A program made the position numbers and the translations under genes. A stretch of DNA of 64,000 nt from Daphnia pulex. Taxonomy: Eukaryota; Arthropoda; Branchiopoda; Diplostraca; Daphniidae. Positions 51,301-64,000 of the stretch are shown here, piece after piece. The stretch covers positions 6,604,501-6,668,500 of the forward strand of contig NC_060021.1 of NCBI RefSeq assembly GCF_021134715.1, given 5' to 3'. Below the pieces are notes generated by a model. It was not told where the DNA came from and did not search any database. It saw only the letters and a list, made by a program, of their open reading frames with translations. Positions within the stretch are counted from its first letter, which is position 1. Every line of letters starts with the position of its first letter.

Positions 51301-54300
51301 CGGCAACCAAACAACAGAAAACAACAACAACAACAACAAAAACGACGGACAGACGGACGGACGAGATTGGCGAACAAGAAGAAGAAGAGGAATCCTGTCC
51401 AGGACGCCCGGCGCCACCACCGATGATTGCGGGAGCAGCAGCACACTGCAGCTATTGCACCAAGTCACGTCCGAGGCGAAGAACAGACTCTCACAACTGG
51501 ATGTATCCTGCTTCTCTCTCTCTATCTCTATCTTTCTCGCTTCTGCTTCCAACTTTTCATCCGGTTACTCTCTTTCACTTTCTCTTCCCGTTCGTCTCTT
51601 TCTCCTCTCTCTCCCAGGGCGAGAGGAGAGAAGCTCTGGCGCAAGCGCAACAGCTTCCACACGCCGCCAAATGGTCCCTACGCTTCAACTCTTCATCCAT
51701 CCATCCATCCCTCCTCTTTTTCCAGCCGTGACGATCAATCACGGACATCCCTCCTTTAGATTTTCTCCCAAGAAGAAGAAGAAAAATGGGCAATATGTGT
51801 AGGTCCCCCCCTTTTCGTCTTAAGTCAATTTCGGTCCGTTTGATGGCCCGAGAAACCTGCCCCTCCTTCAAATCTAATTGTCGAAAATGACTCCATTCAA
51901 TCTTTTCCGGGGCGTCAAAGCGGAGCCAATCTCTCTCTCCTTGTCGTTTTAGTTGGGGGGAAATTACGCGTTGCTTGACGTTTGCCACTGGTGTACAGCG
52001 CCGACGTCGATAAATAGCTCCCAAAGTCAAATCAAACACACACACAAAAGCCCATCGACATTTTGTTTCGGCTGTTTCTGGGCTTTTGATGTTTTGGTAG
52101 CGACCGTATGTGTGTGGTGTATTGGGGTGGGGTTGACTGGCCGACGGGGGAGTGTATATCTAACCTCTTCTTCTTCTTCTTGTTCTAGCAGCAGCGATAT
52201 TATATAGCCGAGGCAGGAAAGAGGGCGTCAACTTTCAAAGTCTTCGTCATCCCTTTTTCGACTTGACGATGCGTAACACACGACATTCAACCAAGTACTG
52301 CGACCAGGGTGGGGTGGGTCCCTTTTTTTTCTTCTTCTTATCATTTGCCCACCACCCACTTTCCCCCCTCCTCCTTCCCTCTCCACCTTCCTCTTGGGAA
52401 CGAGGAAGATGTTACGTCTTCAACTTGGCAGAAAAGGGGAAGAAATTGCAGATTCAGTGGGCGCACCATTTTTGCCTTCGGTTCCCGTTTTCTTTTTCTA
52501 CTTCTTTCCTCCCCTTTCAATTGGCAAACGGTCGCCCGTTGTTTGATATCGACCCGGAGCTGGCCGGCGATCAATAACTTGACTCCTAATTCACCAACGC
52601 CGCCAGCAGCTAAGAAAACTGGGAGGGGGGCAACCTCAAACCCCCCACCACCCAAACCTCCCGCCTTTCTCTTTTGATATCAGAAAAAAGAGAGGAGGGA
52701 TAGAGTTGAATTAGACTCGGGAATTATTCAAACCCCATCGCTCTCGGCGTCTTTTTTAAAAGAGCAAAGAGAGAAGAAGAGGAAGAAGAAGAGAGAAGAG
52801 ATCAGAATCTTGAGGGAGAGCAAAAGAGACAAACTTCTTCTGACTGTGACATGTCGAAATAACATGGAGAGAAGGGCACGCCCTGACGTCAATTCGACGG
52901 GAAACTTGCAAGGATATCCGGGGATCGGGAGGGAGCAGTCGAAAGAGATACGCAGAGCCAGGGGAGGGGGGAAATAGATACTTTTAATTGCCCTTTTTAT
53001 CTTTTTCTTTTTACCGCCGGACCCAATTGATGTCAAATGTTATATTTGATTTTCGCCCTTACCAGCAATGGTGGAAAGAGTGTTGGAGGCGTTGGTCGAA
53101 GATGTGGTCGAATTGGCCAAATCCGGCAGTAAAATACCCTTTTGAATGAGTTCATCACGGTGAGCCCTCATGGACATCTTCCTCTCCAGCGCTGCAAAAC
53201 AAAAAATTCAAATCAAATAAAAAATCATATAATAATGATAATAAATCAAATGGAAATGATAATAATAACAATAAAAATAATCGATAGAATAAAGAAAGTA
53301 AACAGCTGTGTCTGCTGCGTTGTTGTTGCGCCCTGGCGTCGTAAAAAGGAAAAACACGACGCATGTTTCAATCTGGACGGCCGGCGACTCAGCTGGACAC
53401 AACGGTCGAGAGAGAGAATAAGAAAGAGAGAGAGACCATGTTCATCCATTCGACATCTTTTGGATCATTGCCCTGACCGCTCCCGCGGTATTTATCGTGC
53501 GAAAGTGAAAGCCAATCAGAGTGCAATGAGGTATGGCCCTTTCGTGATTTTGTGCACGGTAAGGTAACAGTAGGTAATGTGTGTGATTTGTTCGTTCTCC
53601 CCCTTTCGTTTTTGAAATCAAGTGGAATGGAAGAAGAAGAAGAAGAAGAGAGGAAAAAAATAACAACGACGTACTCTGCGAGACGCTTTCCAGCTTGTCG
53701 GATTTTCGCCGGACGCGCCATTTCCAAGGTTTGAAGAGGCGGGAGAGCGAGGCAAACTTGGATTTGCTCCTTTCCAGCGGTAGGTTGTTCCAGCTGTTGA
53801 TGGGCGCCGGCAGGGTCTGACCGCTACCGACGCCAGTCACCCCGCCGACGCCGCTGCCGACGTGTGTCCCGTTCGTGTGAGAATGGCGACCTGTCGTCAA
53901 AAAACAAAAAGAAAAAGAAACAAAAATTAACAATTTTCAATCGGTGAAAATTTCCAAACCAAACACATACAAGATGATAAAACACATTCCATCCTTCTGC
54001 AGACACATTCCAGTCACGGACCGATCGTCCCGTCTATTTTCTCTCTTAACATTATTAGACAATTTATATCGACGCATGAAAAGAATTGCTTGTTGTTGTT
54101 GTTGTTGTAGTTGCTGTCATTATTGTTGTACTAGTGGGCGGGACGCAATCGTTCGGCCGAAGGAACCGAGAAAAAAGTTTAAAAGAAAAAAAAAGAAGAA
54201 ATGAAGAGGACAACAACCGACGATAACGGTGGATATTATTTTTGTCTTTTCTGTTTTCGGTCTGGTCTTCTTCTTCTTCTTTCCTCTTCCATTTTTTTAT

Positions 54301-57300
54301 TTTCATATAAGTGGCCAAAAGTGCAATAACTGGACGGAGAGTCGTGTGAAAAATGCCCTGCGGCTTTTCTCTCTCTCTGTCTCTCTCCCGGAGTCGCCAC
54401 CATTAAAAACATTTTTATTTGGGCGCTCAAGCCGGACAAGAAGAAGAGGATTCACCAGCAAAAATGCGGACCCTCCAATGCGGTTGGTAAGACTCTTTTC
54501 CAGACATGGGAAAATGATAATAAAAAGGGAAAAAAGAAAAGAAAGAAAAAAATGGTTCTTAAAAAAATATTTGTTGGTTTTTCGGTTGTCTCTGGTTGTC
54601 GTGCCAAACAAAACGGCGGAGCAAAAGTGATTTCGTTCACATTCTCCAAAATCAGCCGGAGAACAAACAAAAAAAGATATAAAAAAAAAAACGAATTTCA
54701 TCTCTGTTTACAATCGAAGCCTCGAGGAATGATTTGAATCAAAAAATTTTTGTTTATTTTTCATATGGATTGGGTTTCCATCCCCTTTTTTTCTCTAGAT
54801 ATTTCTCGTTATTGAACGAAACCCAAGTAGTCGGAAGAAGAAGAAAGAAAGAAATGTTAGAACAGAGGACGGAGAAAAAAATGCGCCGACCAAGGCGAAA
54901 ACGTCATGTTATATAGCAACAGCTAACTTGCGCCTCTGTTCGACCCCCTTCACTTATTGTTACACGTACAGCAACGGCAGATGAGAAAGACGAGGCGGCG
55001 GCGGCCACGCCCAAGAAAAGAATCTGAATATGTCACGCATCGTCTGTCACACGCCACCAACCAACCAACCACCTTCAAAAGGAAACAGAATCAACAAAAG
55101 CAGCAGCAGCAAAAGAGAGACGACGAAGCTACAATCAAATAAGTACATCATCAAAAAAGAAACACAACATTCAATACATAGTATCTTTCCCGATCCCTCA
55201 TTTTCTCAAACCCGTTTTTCGTCAGATGGTGCGCCAGCACGGCATATGCTCGAGTTTCTGGCGCTTCGTTTTGCATCACGACGATTTGATTACCAAGAGT
55301 TACTGGGTCGAAATGATGTGCGCGATGCCAATCGGGCAAATTCTCTTATTTTTTTTTCTTCCAGTTTAACTAGGGGATCCAACTACGTCGTTGTCGTTCG
55401 TTCGTTTGGATTTACTTCACGGGGTGTGGTGTAGTGTAAAAAATGGGTCGCAGGAGAGCAAACGAGCTTTGTCATCTCCTCAAACACACACGGCACAATC
55501 ACGAACGAAGATTGTGCCGTTTCGGGAAGTGTAACGAGTTGAAATGCAAATGTTACCCTTGTCCAAAAAAAGAATAGAAAAAAAACCTGCTCCGATTCAA
55601 GGTGGGAAAACTATTTCCAATACAAGAAAAGAATTATGAATGCAAAAACAAAATCCCGCATTCTTTTTTTTTTTTTTTTTGAATAACTTAAAAAAACAAA
55701 CGAGAATTAAAAAAAGGAGGAAACGACGGCCATTGTTTTCGGCGTTGCTGGGAAACGGAGCCAACAATCGAGGTCGCTCTTCCCCAGCGTCTAATCATCG
55801 GCTCCAATCTCTTCAATCGAATTGTGTAGCCTGACCCCGTATTCCTGACATTTCTCACCCATTGCGGCCATCATTAATATTCAATTACCTCATCTCTCAT
55901 AGCAACGCGACATTCTTTGGGCGACGCGTTGGACCTTCGGGAATGATCGGGCGGCGTAAAATGGGCCGGCCCAGCTCCCAATCCAATCCCAATCAAACAC
56001 AGACGCATTCTTTCCTTCCAAACACGAAACCCAAACCCAACGTAGTGAGTTTAGTGTAGACAAGATAACCTTGGAAATCAGCGAAACGAGCAGAGAAAGG
56101 AACGAAACAAGCCCGGCACACACACACGTAAACATTATTATTTTTACGAGATGGATGGAATGAGTTGACGAGAGAGAGGAAAACGAAAATGAACGCCAAA
56201 GAAGAAGAAGAAATAAATAAGAAGAAGAAGGAAACTTTCGTTGGAGTGGGGGAGATCAAGGTGTAGTACATATCTATGCAGACGAAACGGGCAACCGGCA
56301 ACCAGCAAAAACCCGAGGAGGTGAGAAAGGTGCGCCTCGTGACCCTGGCCTCCTCCTACTCGCCGATCCCACTCGCACACACATCACGTCACACCAAATA
56401 CCTTCACGATAAAAAACATGGCCGCGCAGAAAAAGAAAGAAATGCGCAGCAGTTTTTTCTTCTTCTTCTTCATCTCGGACAAGAAGAAGAGAAGGAGGAT
56501 TGCCTCGGGTGATCCAATCGCTTCTTCTTCTTCTTCCTGAAACAGATAGTCACGGAGGTCGATATGTGTCGACGGTACGTACCGAAAACGAAGGATTCGT
56601 GAGTTACGTAAATCATCCGTCGTGCAACGCTTCAACTTTTTCTCGGCCAAATCAACGGCCAAGGGCAAACTGACAGGGGAAAAAAAAGTTGACAGGACTC
56701 TGGTGTGGCAGTTTGGATCGATCCCTCCCACCTTGCCATGAAAACTCCCATCCACCCCGGAACAATTTGCATATCGAGAAGGTTTTATAAAGAGTCGGTG
56801 GTATTTCGGATTCCTCGGGCCTTTTTTGTGTGTGTGTCACATTCCTTCCTTCTTTTTGAGGTTTCACCTCTCAATATTCGATCCCGCTTTGAATTTTCAA
56901 CATTTTTTTCATGAGAAGAAGAGAAGTAAATAAATAAAAAAAAGTCCTCCAGCCAGTATATGTCTGTTTGTGTCGTTTTCTCCATTCGCCTCCGCCCGGG
57001 ACTCGAATAAGACCCACATAAAAATCAACTGTCAAACCAAATAGACAACTTATCTCTATCCCACCAGATATATACAGTATTTACGAGCGACGCTTCAAAC
57101 GAATAGTAAGAGTCAAAAACCGGCCTGGCTTTCCCCGCTTTTTATCTGATTACGTAATGAATCAATTGCATCCATCCATCTTAAACCTCGTTTTTTTTTT
57201 CCCCCCACCTTATTCCAGCAACCTAACAAGAGCGAGAAAAAAAACAACACAAGTAATGGAGGTGAAAAACGGGCAGTCTCCCAAGAAATAAAAGTGGGAA

Positions 57301-60300
57301 AAAAAAAAAAAAAAGATAAAGGTGACGGACGGGGTCGTTGCAGCAGAGAAAAACCAAGGCGAACGGAATCGAGAAGGAAAGTGGGTTCGACTGAGGAGGC
57401 CCTTCTTTTGTCTGAGACTTCTCTCGTGTGGATAAGTGAAGAAAGCGACAACAAAACCAAACACACACACGATAGACTCTCTTTCTCCTCCTCCTGTTTC
57501 TGCAAACACAAACCTCCTCCTCCTCCTCCTGCTAAAAAAAAAAGTGAAAACCGTACACGCTGGCGGAATCACGTAATCACATATTTTTTTGTTGTGTCTG
57601 TGTGTCCCGAAAGAAAAAAACAAAAAAGCCCAAAAAGGTTAGTGCAGACCGCCTCCATACACTCAGATATCCTAGCGCCGATTGATTTGTTGGATAGGGG
57701 AGTGCCTTTTTCCTTCCCCGCATTTCGGCTGTTGTTTCGTCCGGGCTTCTTCCTTCTTCGTCCACGGTCAGACACAACGAACGAACGAACGGACGGACGC
57801 AGACCCCCCGAAAGGAGAATATACCAGCTCGGCAACTCACGATGACATCAATCGATAAGCTGCTCCGCATGATGAAAATATTATTTTAATAAAGGCACTC
57901 ACCGAAATCCCAAATAAAACAAACACAGAAAATTTAAATTTAAAATAAAGGTTGGAGAGCAAAAAGGATAGCAGAGCTTCTGGTCGGTTGCGTTTTCTGG
58001 GTAACGATGAAATTAAAAATCCAGACCAGACGCTAACGGAATTGAAAAAGAAAAAATCAACTGGACGAGTGAAGTGAGACAGAATGGGAGGATTGCTAAA
58101 AACAAAACAAAAAAAGAAGCTCCAACTATGCACAATGTGTAGTCGGAATGACGTGAAACCACTCCCCCCTCTCCAACTGTGGCCATCCCAGGGTCCCTGG
58201 ATCCATTAAAAAGTCGTACGGCTTTATTTCCCTTGGCTTTGGCTGTTTTCATTATCATTATTCGTCTCATTATTATTGTTATTATATTTCATTCCTCGAT
58301 GGAGTGGCGCATTTATTTTTTACGCGCACGCATGTAAATCAACTCTGCCACAAGTATTAGCTAATAGCCTTCGCGGTGGCGCAATCAAAGAAAAAGATCG
58401 AGAGAATACTAAAACCAAAAGTTCTTTTTTTTTAAATGTTTCGTAACCTTTTGTTTCTGCAATAGCTTTTAACTGGACAAATAATTTCGTTTAAAAAAAT
58501 CTCATCGACTCCGTGTCGTTGGCCGGACTAACAATAAGGAGTTGAACGGACCCGTATAATCTAACCAAAAATTTGGGGGGTTTTATTAATAAAAAAATAA
58601 GACGGGTGGGGAAGGAAATAAAAATTTTGATCAAATAAAAACAGTACACACACATATATGTAATGTATACCAATACTAGGAGCTCAACCACCAATCCATT
58701 GTGACCAGTAATAACCAACACCATTAGCGACTGCTGGCCATTGGCTCCGCATCGTTCCTATTGTCTCGTGTTTTTTTTCTCCTCTCGTTTAACGGCCAGT
58801 TTGCCACTTGAATCTCCCGCAAGGCAATGAAATAATGTTTCAAGCCCAAACTTGGTGGATTTTTTTTCTTTCCTTCCTTTCCCTTTCCTCCACGTCGACA
58901 TTCTAATTGACTCGACGCATTAAAAACCTAACCACTAAGAGCCTGAGAGAGAAAGGGGAAAAAGGCGAAGGGAAAAAATGAACGATCCGTGACTGGAGAG
59001 TTTAGGACCCAGACCACCACAGACACACACACACACACACAACTGAATTGTCACGAGAAAGTACGACGACATCGGATGGAACCATGATTAATTCAACGAG
59101 TGTACGACTCGTTAATCCAGGAGAAATGGTTTTTCGCCTCTCTTTCTCCCCAAGCCAAATTGACTTTGAGTTGTTAAAAATAAAATAAAAAGTACAGGTT
59201 ATTATTTTTAGATTTTTCCGGAATCGATCCGAGGCATCATTAGGCAGCGCGGCGCCTATATCGCTTATATCCTTTAAGGGGCTTCAAATTTCGGAAACCG
59301 GGAAAGAAAAAATGTAAGAAGAAAAATGAGCGGGTGGAAATACGCTCCGATGATTCGACCTAAAGGAGCGATCGGAATAGAAACGGACTCTCGGTCGGTC
59401 GTTAGGAATTTTTTCTCTTTCTCATTTCGTCATTACAAAATGTTGTTTTAAAAATAAATAGGAAATCAAGGGGGGAAATTCAGAAAGAAAAAAGAGAAAA
59501 GATTAAGGAATCGTCCGTGACGATGGCATTCATCTATTCGTTGGAAAAAAAAATAAAGAAAATACGGAACCTATTGCCGCTCGTTTCCAATGGTAAAACT
59601 ATCGAGCGATTACAACAGCACTCCCCTTTTTTCTTCTTTTTCGAGACTTTGAAACGATAACAGTTTCTATTTTTTAAATCGAGAAATAGTCAAAAGAAAA
59701 ACTTGGAGAAAATAAAAAGTTTTCTTTCGATTTTTAAATATATAAAAACAGCCTTTAAGGTTTAGAATGTTTCTTTTTTTTTTTAAGAGCCAAGAGTCTT
59801 CTTTTAACCTTTGGACACGCAGGTACAAATCACAAGGTTTTTCTCTCTCTTCAACAACCCCCCATGACTGCCTGCCATTTCTGTTTCTCCCCGACGTTGT
59901 TGTTTGGTCTTCCTAAGAGGCGGAACCCGCGTTCGGGGTTCAGGGGTTGAAGGGGGTGGCGCGCGGTGGAGAAACGAAATTTCGACTGTGATTTACTGAC
60001 ATCGAGAACCGTCCCTATCAAGTGAAGGGGGTCTGGACTGTCGGTAGACACGAGGACCATTAAAAAAAAGGGGCCGTCTTGTCGGAATTGTTCCTTCTTC
60101 TTCTTCTACTCCCCCCAGAAAACTTGCTTCTCTTTAATTCCTGGCCGACCTAACGACTGGCCGTCTTCGTCTCCTCCCAGTCCCACCGCGCTGGAATCCT
60201 AGACACTGTACGGTGGAGTGGAGTGTGTCGTATACCTTTAACTTTGACAGGCGGATGATTTAGGAAGTCGACTAGAGACAAGGAAGAGGCGATGATCTGA

Positions 60301-60689
60301 CGCTTCTCCTCAAAGTTGAGGTGCAAATAGTCGAGAGACTGCGAGTGTAGGTGAGAGTGGTGGTACTGGTGGTGGTGGTGGTTGTTGTGGCTATTAGAGA
60401 TGATCCGGCCGCCGCCCCCTTTGCTGCCTTTGGCCGGCGCTGGCTGCTGGTCGAGGTTGCCAGTCGGACTGTTGGCAGAAATAATGTTGTTGCTGCTGCT
60501 GTTGTTCCGGCCGCCAGCGCTGGGCAACGGCTGCTGCTGCTGATGGTGGACATAGTGGATGGGCTGAGGGGCCAGCGACGAAGGAGGCGGTGGATGGTGG
60601 CGAGCCGCGCGGATCGTGGCTTTCATTTTGCCAGGACCTGGTCCGGCAGACGAAGCCGAGAAGTAAACGCCCGTCACCTTCAGCGACAT
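42307..60689 (-). CDS. Phactr: Phosphatase and actin regulator (Phactr) with four RPEL repeats
   Basis: Twelve coding exons: 60689-60236, 53890-53675, 53191-53063, 48005-46659, 46062-45463, 45296-45080, 43725-43301, 43225-43069, 42994-42939, 42848-42745, 42566-42394, 42319-42307; 1296 residues, phases consistent. Phactr proteins bind G-actin through RPEL motifs and PP1 through their C-terminus, coupling actin state to PP1 dephosphorylation. A basic motif ([16 protein letters not shown], about residue 200) precedes RPEL1 ([15 protein letters not shown], about 224-245, with Ala in place of the usual Pro). RPEL2 ([15 protein letters not shown]), RPEL3 ([15 protein letters not shown]) and RPEL4 ([15 protein letters not shown]) lie near the end. 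The PP1-binding tail ([36 protein letters not shown]) ends in RFHK; vertebrates end in RFHRP. Exons 4-7 are Ser/Thr-, His- and Pro-rich low complexity, making the protein about twice vertebrate size. One intron uses a GC donor. The 5' exon is joined by phase; alternative first exons are likely. Confidence 0.9.
42849..42938 (-). other. GC-AG intron in Phactr
   Basis: The donor reads AAAA|GCAAGT and the acceptor TTTAG|GAACC. Only this border keeps RPEL3 and RPEL4 in one frame; the nearby GT (AAGCAA|GTGTCC) shifts the frame. GC donors with otherwise perfect consensus are a known minor class. Confidence 0.8.
44312..44350. repeat. G13 run followed by AAAG repeat
   Basis: Thirteen G followed by about six AAAG units in the Phactr intron between exons 6 and 7. 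Such purine runs can form triplex or quadruplex-like structures and are prone to slippage. Confidence 0.85.
55664..55680. repeat. Poly-T tract (T17) in Phactr intron 1
   Basis: Run of 17 T in the 6.3-kb first intron of the Phactr model. No mobile element is recognisable around it. Confidence 0.8.
57299..57314. repeat. Poly-A tract (A16) in Phactr intron 1
   Basis: Run of 16 A in the long first Phactr intron, without a recognisable element next to it. Confidence 0.8.
59023..59041. repeat. CA dinucleotide microsatellite
   Basis: About nine to ten AC units in the first Phactr intron. Confidence 0.8.
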
Positions 60690-63600
60690 CCCATCCGCAG
60701 CCGCACACAAAATAACAAGACACCAAAAAAGGGGGAGAGAGAAAGAGAAACACTCGCACGCAAGAAAAAAATAACCAACACGAAAAACCGAGGGCAATGC
60801 TCCAATCAAATTCTCAATCAAAAAAAGAGTCTTTTTTTATTCGTCTTCCAGCGCTGGATGGATGCGGTTGAGACTAAAGGCGGCACGTGTGACGGGCCGA
60901 TTCAAGAAGACGGAACAGACGGTGCGAGTACGCGGATGTTCCAGCAAAGCACAAGCCGCAGACGGTGAACGACGATGTGTGAAGATGAACACACACAGTA
61001 CACACAGACACACACCCAAAAAAGTTCACTTGTAATTCAATCAGCAACTTTTCTCTTAACACTGGGCAATGCGACCGGGCGCAATGACGACTACCGTTCA
61101 TTAATCCACATGGGAAACAAATTGCTTTTCTCAGAATCAACTTCCCGCTTCCACCATCCTTTTCCTTGACAGTCAGGCCCAATCGCTCAAAATTTTTCAA
61201 TCGAGAAAAAATCACTCACTGGATGGGGCTGGCGTTTATAAGCAAACAAGAAAATTACGTCGGTGTGTATGGCCGCTCTCTTGACGGTCAACTGAGGAGC
61301 GACGGCCCTACTCGAAGGCATTTTGCTTGGCGATACAGAGAGAGAGAGAGCCCAGCTAAAAGCTAAAGCCCAGCTCTAGCAGACACACACACACGACTGC
61401 TGCCATGTATTACGGGGCGGCGACTACTCAACTCCTCCTACTCCACACATGCACGCGCGTAGAAAGAAGCGGAGGAAGAAAACATACGAGTGTGTGGAAT
61501 TTGAATTGTTATTTTTTTCTTTTCTTTCCTTCTCACCTTTTCGGAAAAGAGCGCAAAGAAGAGGATCGAAGGAAAAAGAGGCGAAAAGAGAATTTGAAAG
61601 AAGAAGAAAAAAGAATGCGTGTTTCCCGCCAGGTTATTTTCTTTTTCTTCTTTCGCTCGCGAGTGTTCCTATTTCATCCGGAGGGGCAGCAGCCGCTGAA
61701 CCCTCCAGGTGTATACGCAGCTCACCTGTTGCTGGCCTTCGCAAAGAAGAAGAGACAACAACTTGCGCCTACGCTACCGCTATAACACCACCACTATACT
61801 ACAACCCTACCACACACTAACAACGACAGACGCTCCTCCTTTTGGCTACAAGAGTGGCACGCTCAATCTCTTTTCTGATTTTAGTTTTGTTCTTTTTTTG
61901 TTTCGTTTCATTCTTTCGACAATCTTCTCCCCTACATCTCAACATTTCGCCTTTAGCGAAACGCCAGAGACTCGGAACGAATGAAAATAGTTACGCCGGC
62001 CATTGACAAGGAGAACACAATCCTCGTAGCTGCCACTACAATCAACGCCCCCCATTGGCCATCAAAAACTGGACTTGGGATTTGTTTTTCTTCCTTACGC
62101 CTATCCAGGCGCTGGATGGACGCTCTCTGACCGAGCTCTCCATTTGGTACGGCCATAACGGCAGAGTACCCCATCATCATCATCAGTGGAAATGGGGGAA
62201 AACAAAAACAAGCCACCCGACACACACAGAGAAAAAGATGATCTCTTTTTCTTGACTGCTAAGAATAAAAACGGAAAGGCCACAAAAGATTCCCAAAGGC
62301 TACGATTCGACCGGCCATTACAGAGCGCGCCTTGGTAGTAGTACTACCCACGCAGCTTCGTTTCATTTGGAACCGAGAAATGTCTTCGTTTTGAGCTGGC
62401 CAACTTGATTGCGCAATAAAGAACCAAATCAAAAATCTCTGGTTGGGCTTCTCTCGCAACCGGCCGCCACCTTTTCTTGCCCGGGTCGAAAAGGAACAGA
62501 CTCATTCGATTTTCTTTCAGGAGAACTCCCTGACGGCCAAAATGTCGAGAGGAAAGATATAAATGGACACGAGAAATCACTCGCCCGTCCTTCCACGGTC
62601 AAGTGGCGCCAGGTAGGACAAGACAAAAAGGCACCCAAATGAGAAACATGTCACAATAGACGTCACTTTCGGCCGCTAAAAACATCCGACCCCACCAACC
62701 ACTTGAGAAATAAAAAGTCTTCAAGTCCAGGACAATGTCCAGCCGAAATCAAAGGAGCTGCTGGGGAATGAAAATAGCTGTCCACAAGAGCGGATGTGTC
62801 CACCGCCCAAAAAAGGGGGCCTCCGCATTCCATTTGAAATGAAAATAGAAAGAAAGAAAACAAATGAATGAAAAATAGCCAGAATCAGTTTTTCATATCC
62901 ATTTCGACATCGTCATCCAAGTTACGTAAAAGTAGCGCGCGCACTACATTGGAAAACAAACAGACGAAGGAAAAACAATGCGCAATCAGCAGCATTCTTG
63001 CGGAATAATAACAACCGAAAAAAGAAAAAGAAAAACAAGGCAACCACTCAAAGAGGTCACGACGGCCACGACGGCCAGAGGGGAAAGACGATTTTTTTTT
63101 AAATAATCAGAGAAAATCATCATCATCATTTCTTTCCTTCTTTTATCTCTTACGCTTCTGGCATTTTTGAATTTCTGAACAATTTTTGTTTTTCTTTATA
63201 AGAAAAGAAAAAAACAAAAAAGAGGACCCAAAAAGCTTGGCAGGTGGCCGGCAACGACGAAAAACAGAAAAATGGAGAAAGACAAGAGGAGGCCGCCCTT
63301 CAGGGTATTTTTTGCTACTACTATGTATATGTATATATATACATACGCTCGTAGGTAAATGTGTCTCATCAATTCAGAGGCTTCAGATCACTAAGAATCA
63401 GTAGGGGGGCCACGGCCTGGACCGAATGGCCAGCAGCACGAATTAGTAAGAAAGAAAGAAAAGAAAAAGTGGCTATTTGTTAAGTCCGGCATCTTGCCAA
63501 ACTTGGCTTCGGCCATTCAAAACGTCAATTTGACATAACACGGAACGTCCAAGTCCAGCGATGCGTCCCAAGGAAACGGCAACAACAACAGGAATAACGT

Positions 63601-64000
63601 TGACTCCCGACCAACCCAACCCCATAGACGGTGATGTTTCAATACCTTTTGAATCACCCAATAGTCGAAATATGGCCAGGGAGGAGAGAGAGAGAGAAAA
63701 CAAGCCATCAACGTAGTACAACCCGATTTGCTCAACATGCAAAAAGAAAAATGCGCTGAGAAAGAGAAAAAAAAAAAATGTGCAAACTGACTACAAAACG
63801 GGCACGGGTCGTAGAATTCCCGAACACACCATATTGTATTGTGTTCTCGGCCCTTTCGTAAATCACGCGCACGCCATGACGAATCGATTAATTCTTCCCC
63901 GTTCTTTTTCCCTTTTCTTTTTAAAGGAGGCCCTTTTCTGACTCACAAATTCAGCAGTCGGCGGAGAAAGGTTGAAAACTCCGAAACGGGCAACGCATAA
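60690..64000. other. Region upstream of the Phactr coding start
   Basis: More than 3 kb of AT-rich DNA with CA, GA and CTT repeats. It should carry the Phactr promoter and untranslated exons, which I cannot place. Open frames here (for example on the minus strand at 63473-63742) have no recognisable motif or conserved composition. Confidence 0.45.

Noticed and set aside
63473..63742. Minus-strand open frame of 89 codons near the right end
   Set aside because: It contains hydrophobic stretches but starts at a non-ATG codon for its longest form, has no family signature and may be a chance frame.
1..64000. tRNA genes, CRISPR arrays, operons and intact transposons
   Set aside because: No tRNA B-box with matching arms, no spaced direct repeats and no transposase or reverse transcriptase frame were seen on a reading of both strands; a covariance-model and repeat-library search would be needed to exclude short or old ones.

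Overview
The window looks like nuclear DNA of an arthropod, most plausibly a branchiopod crustacean of the Daphnia type. The genes are animal genes with many short GT-AG introns (about 55-100 bp in the compact genes). Two long genes have kilobase introns full of poly-T, GAA, CAA and CA microsatellites, and coding exons are clearly richer in G+C than the flanking DNA. No bacterial, viral or organellar gene and no intact transposon was seen. The species call is inference.

Layout. (1) 971-13782, minus: a 14-exon gene for a PX-SH3-RhoGAP protein of the ARHGAP32/33 (CdGAPr) family. (2) 16515-18304, plus: a five-exon gene for a lysine-rich protein I do not recognise. (3) 18585-20255, minus: two tandem decayed copies of the Mediator subunit gene MED27. 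(4) 23606-30400, plus: a 14-exon gene for a secreted SMOC/Pentagone (magu) protein. (5) 31236-32527, minus: glutaminyl-peptide cyclotransferase. (6) 33950-34742, plus: prenylated Rab acceptor 1. (7) 35109-36646, minus: proteasomal ubiquitin receptor ADRM1/Rpn13. (8) 37565-38836, minus: snRNA-activating complex subunit SNAPC1. (9) 42307-60689, minus: a 12-exon Phactr gene (RPEL repeats, PP1-binding C-terminus). The rest is intergenic or intronic DNA with simple repeats.

Exon models were built by hand from splice signals, reading phase and similarity to known families recalled from memory. In every complete model the summed coding length is a multiple of three: 1983, 490, 636, 340, 197, 387, 296 and 1296 residues in gene order (pseudogenes excluded). 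Untranslated exons and transcription starts could not be placed.

The genes do not form one pathway. Two of them (RhoGAP and Phactr) act on the actin cytoskeleton and Rho/PP1 signalling. The most interesting signals are a perfect match to the SMAD/Schnurri silencer consensus inside intron 1 of the SMOC/Pentagone homologue, an array of eight YEN (Grb2-SH2-type) motifs in the RhoGAP tail, the tandem MED27 pseudogenes, and an unusual SMOC architecture with two EF-hand modules and a Ser/Thr insert in the Kazal domain.
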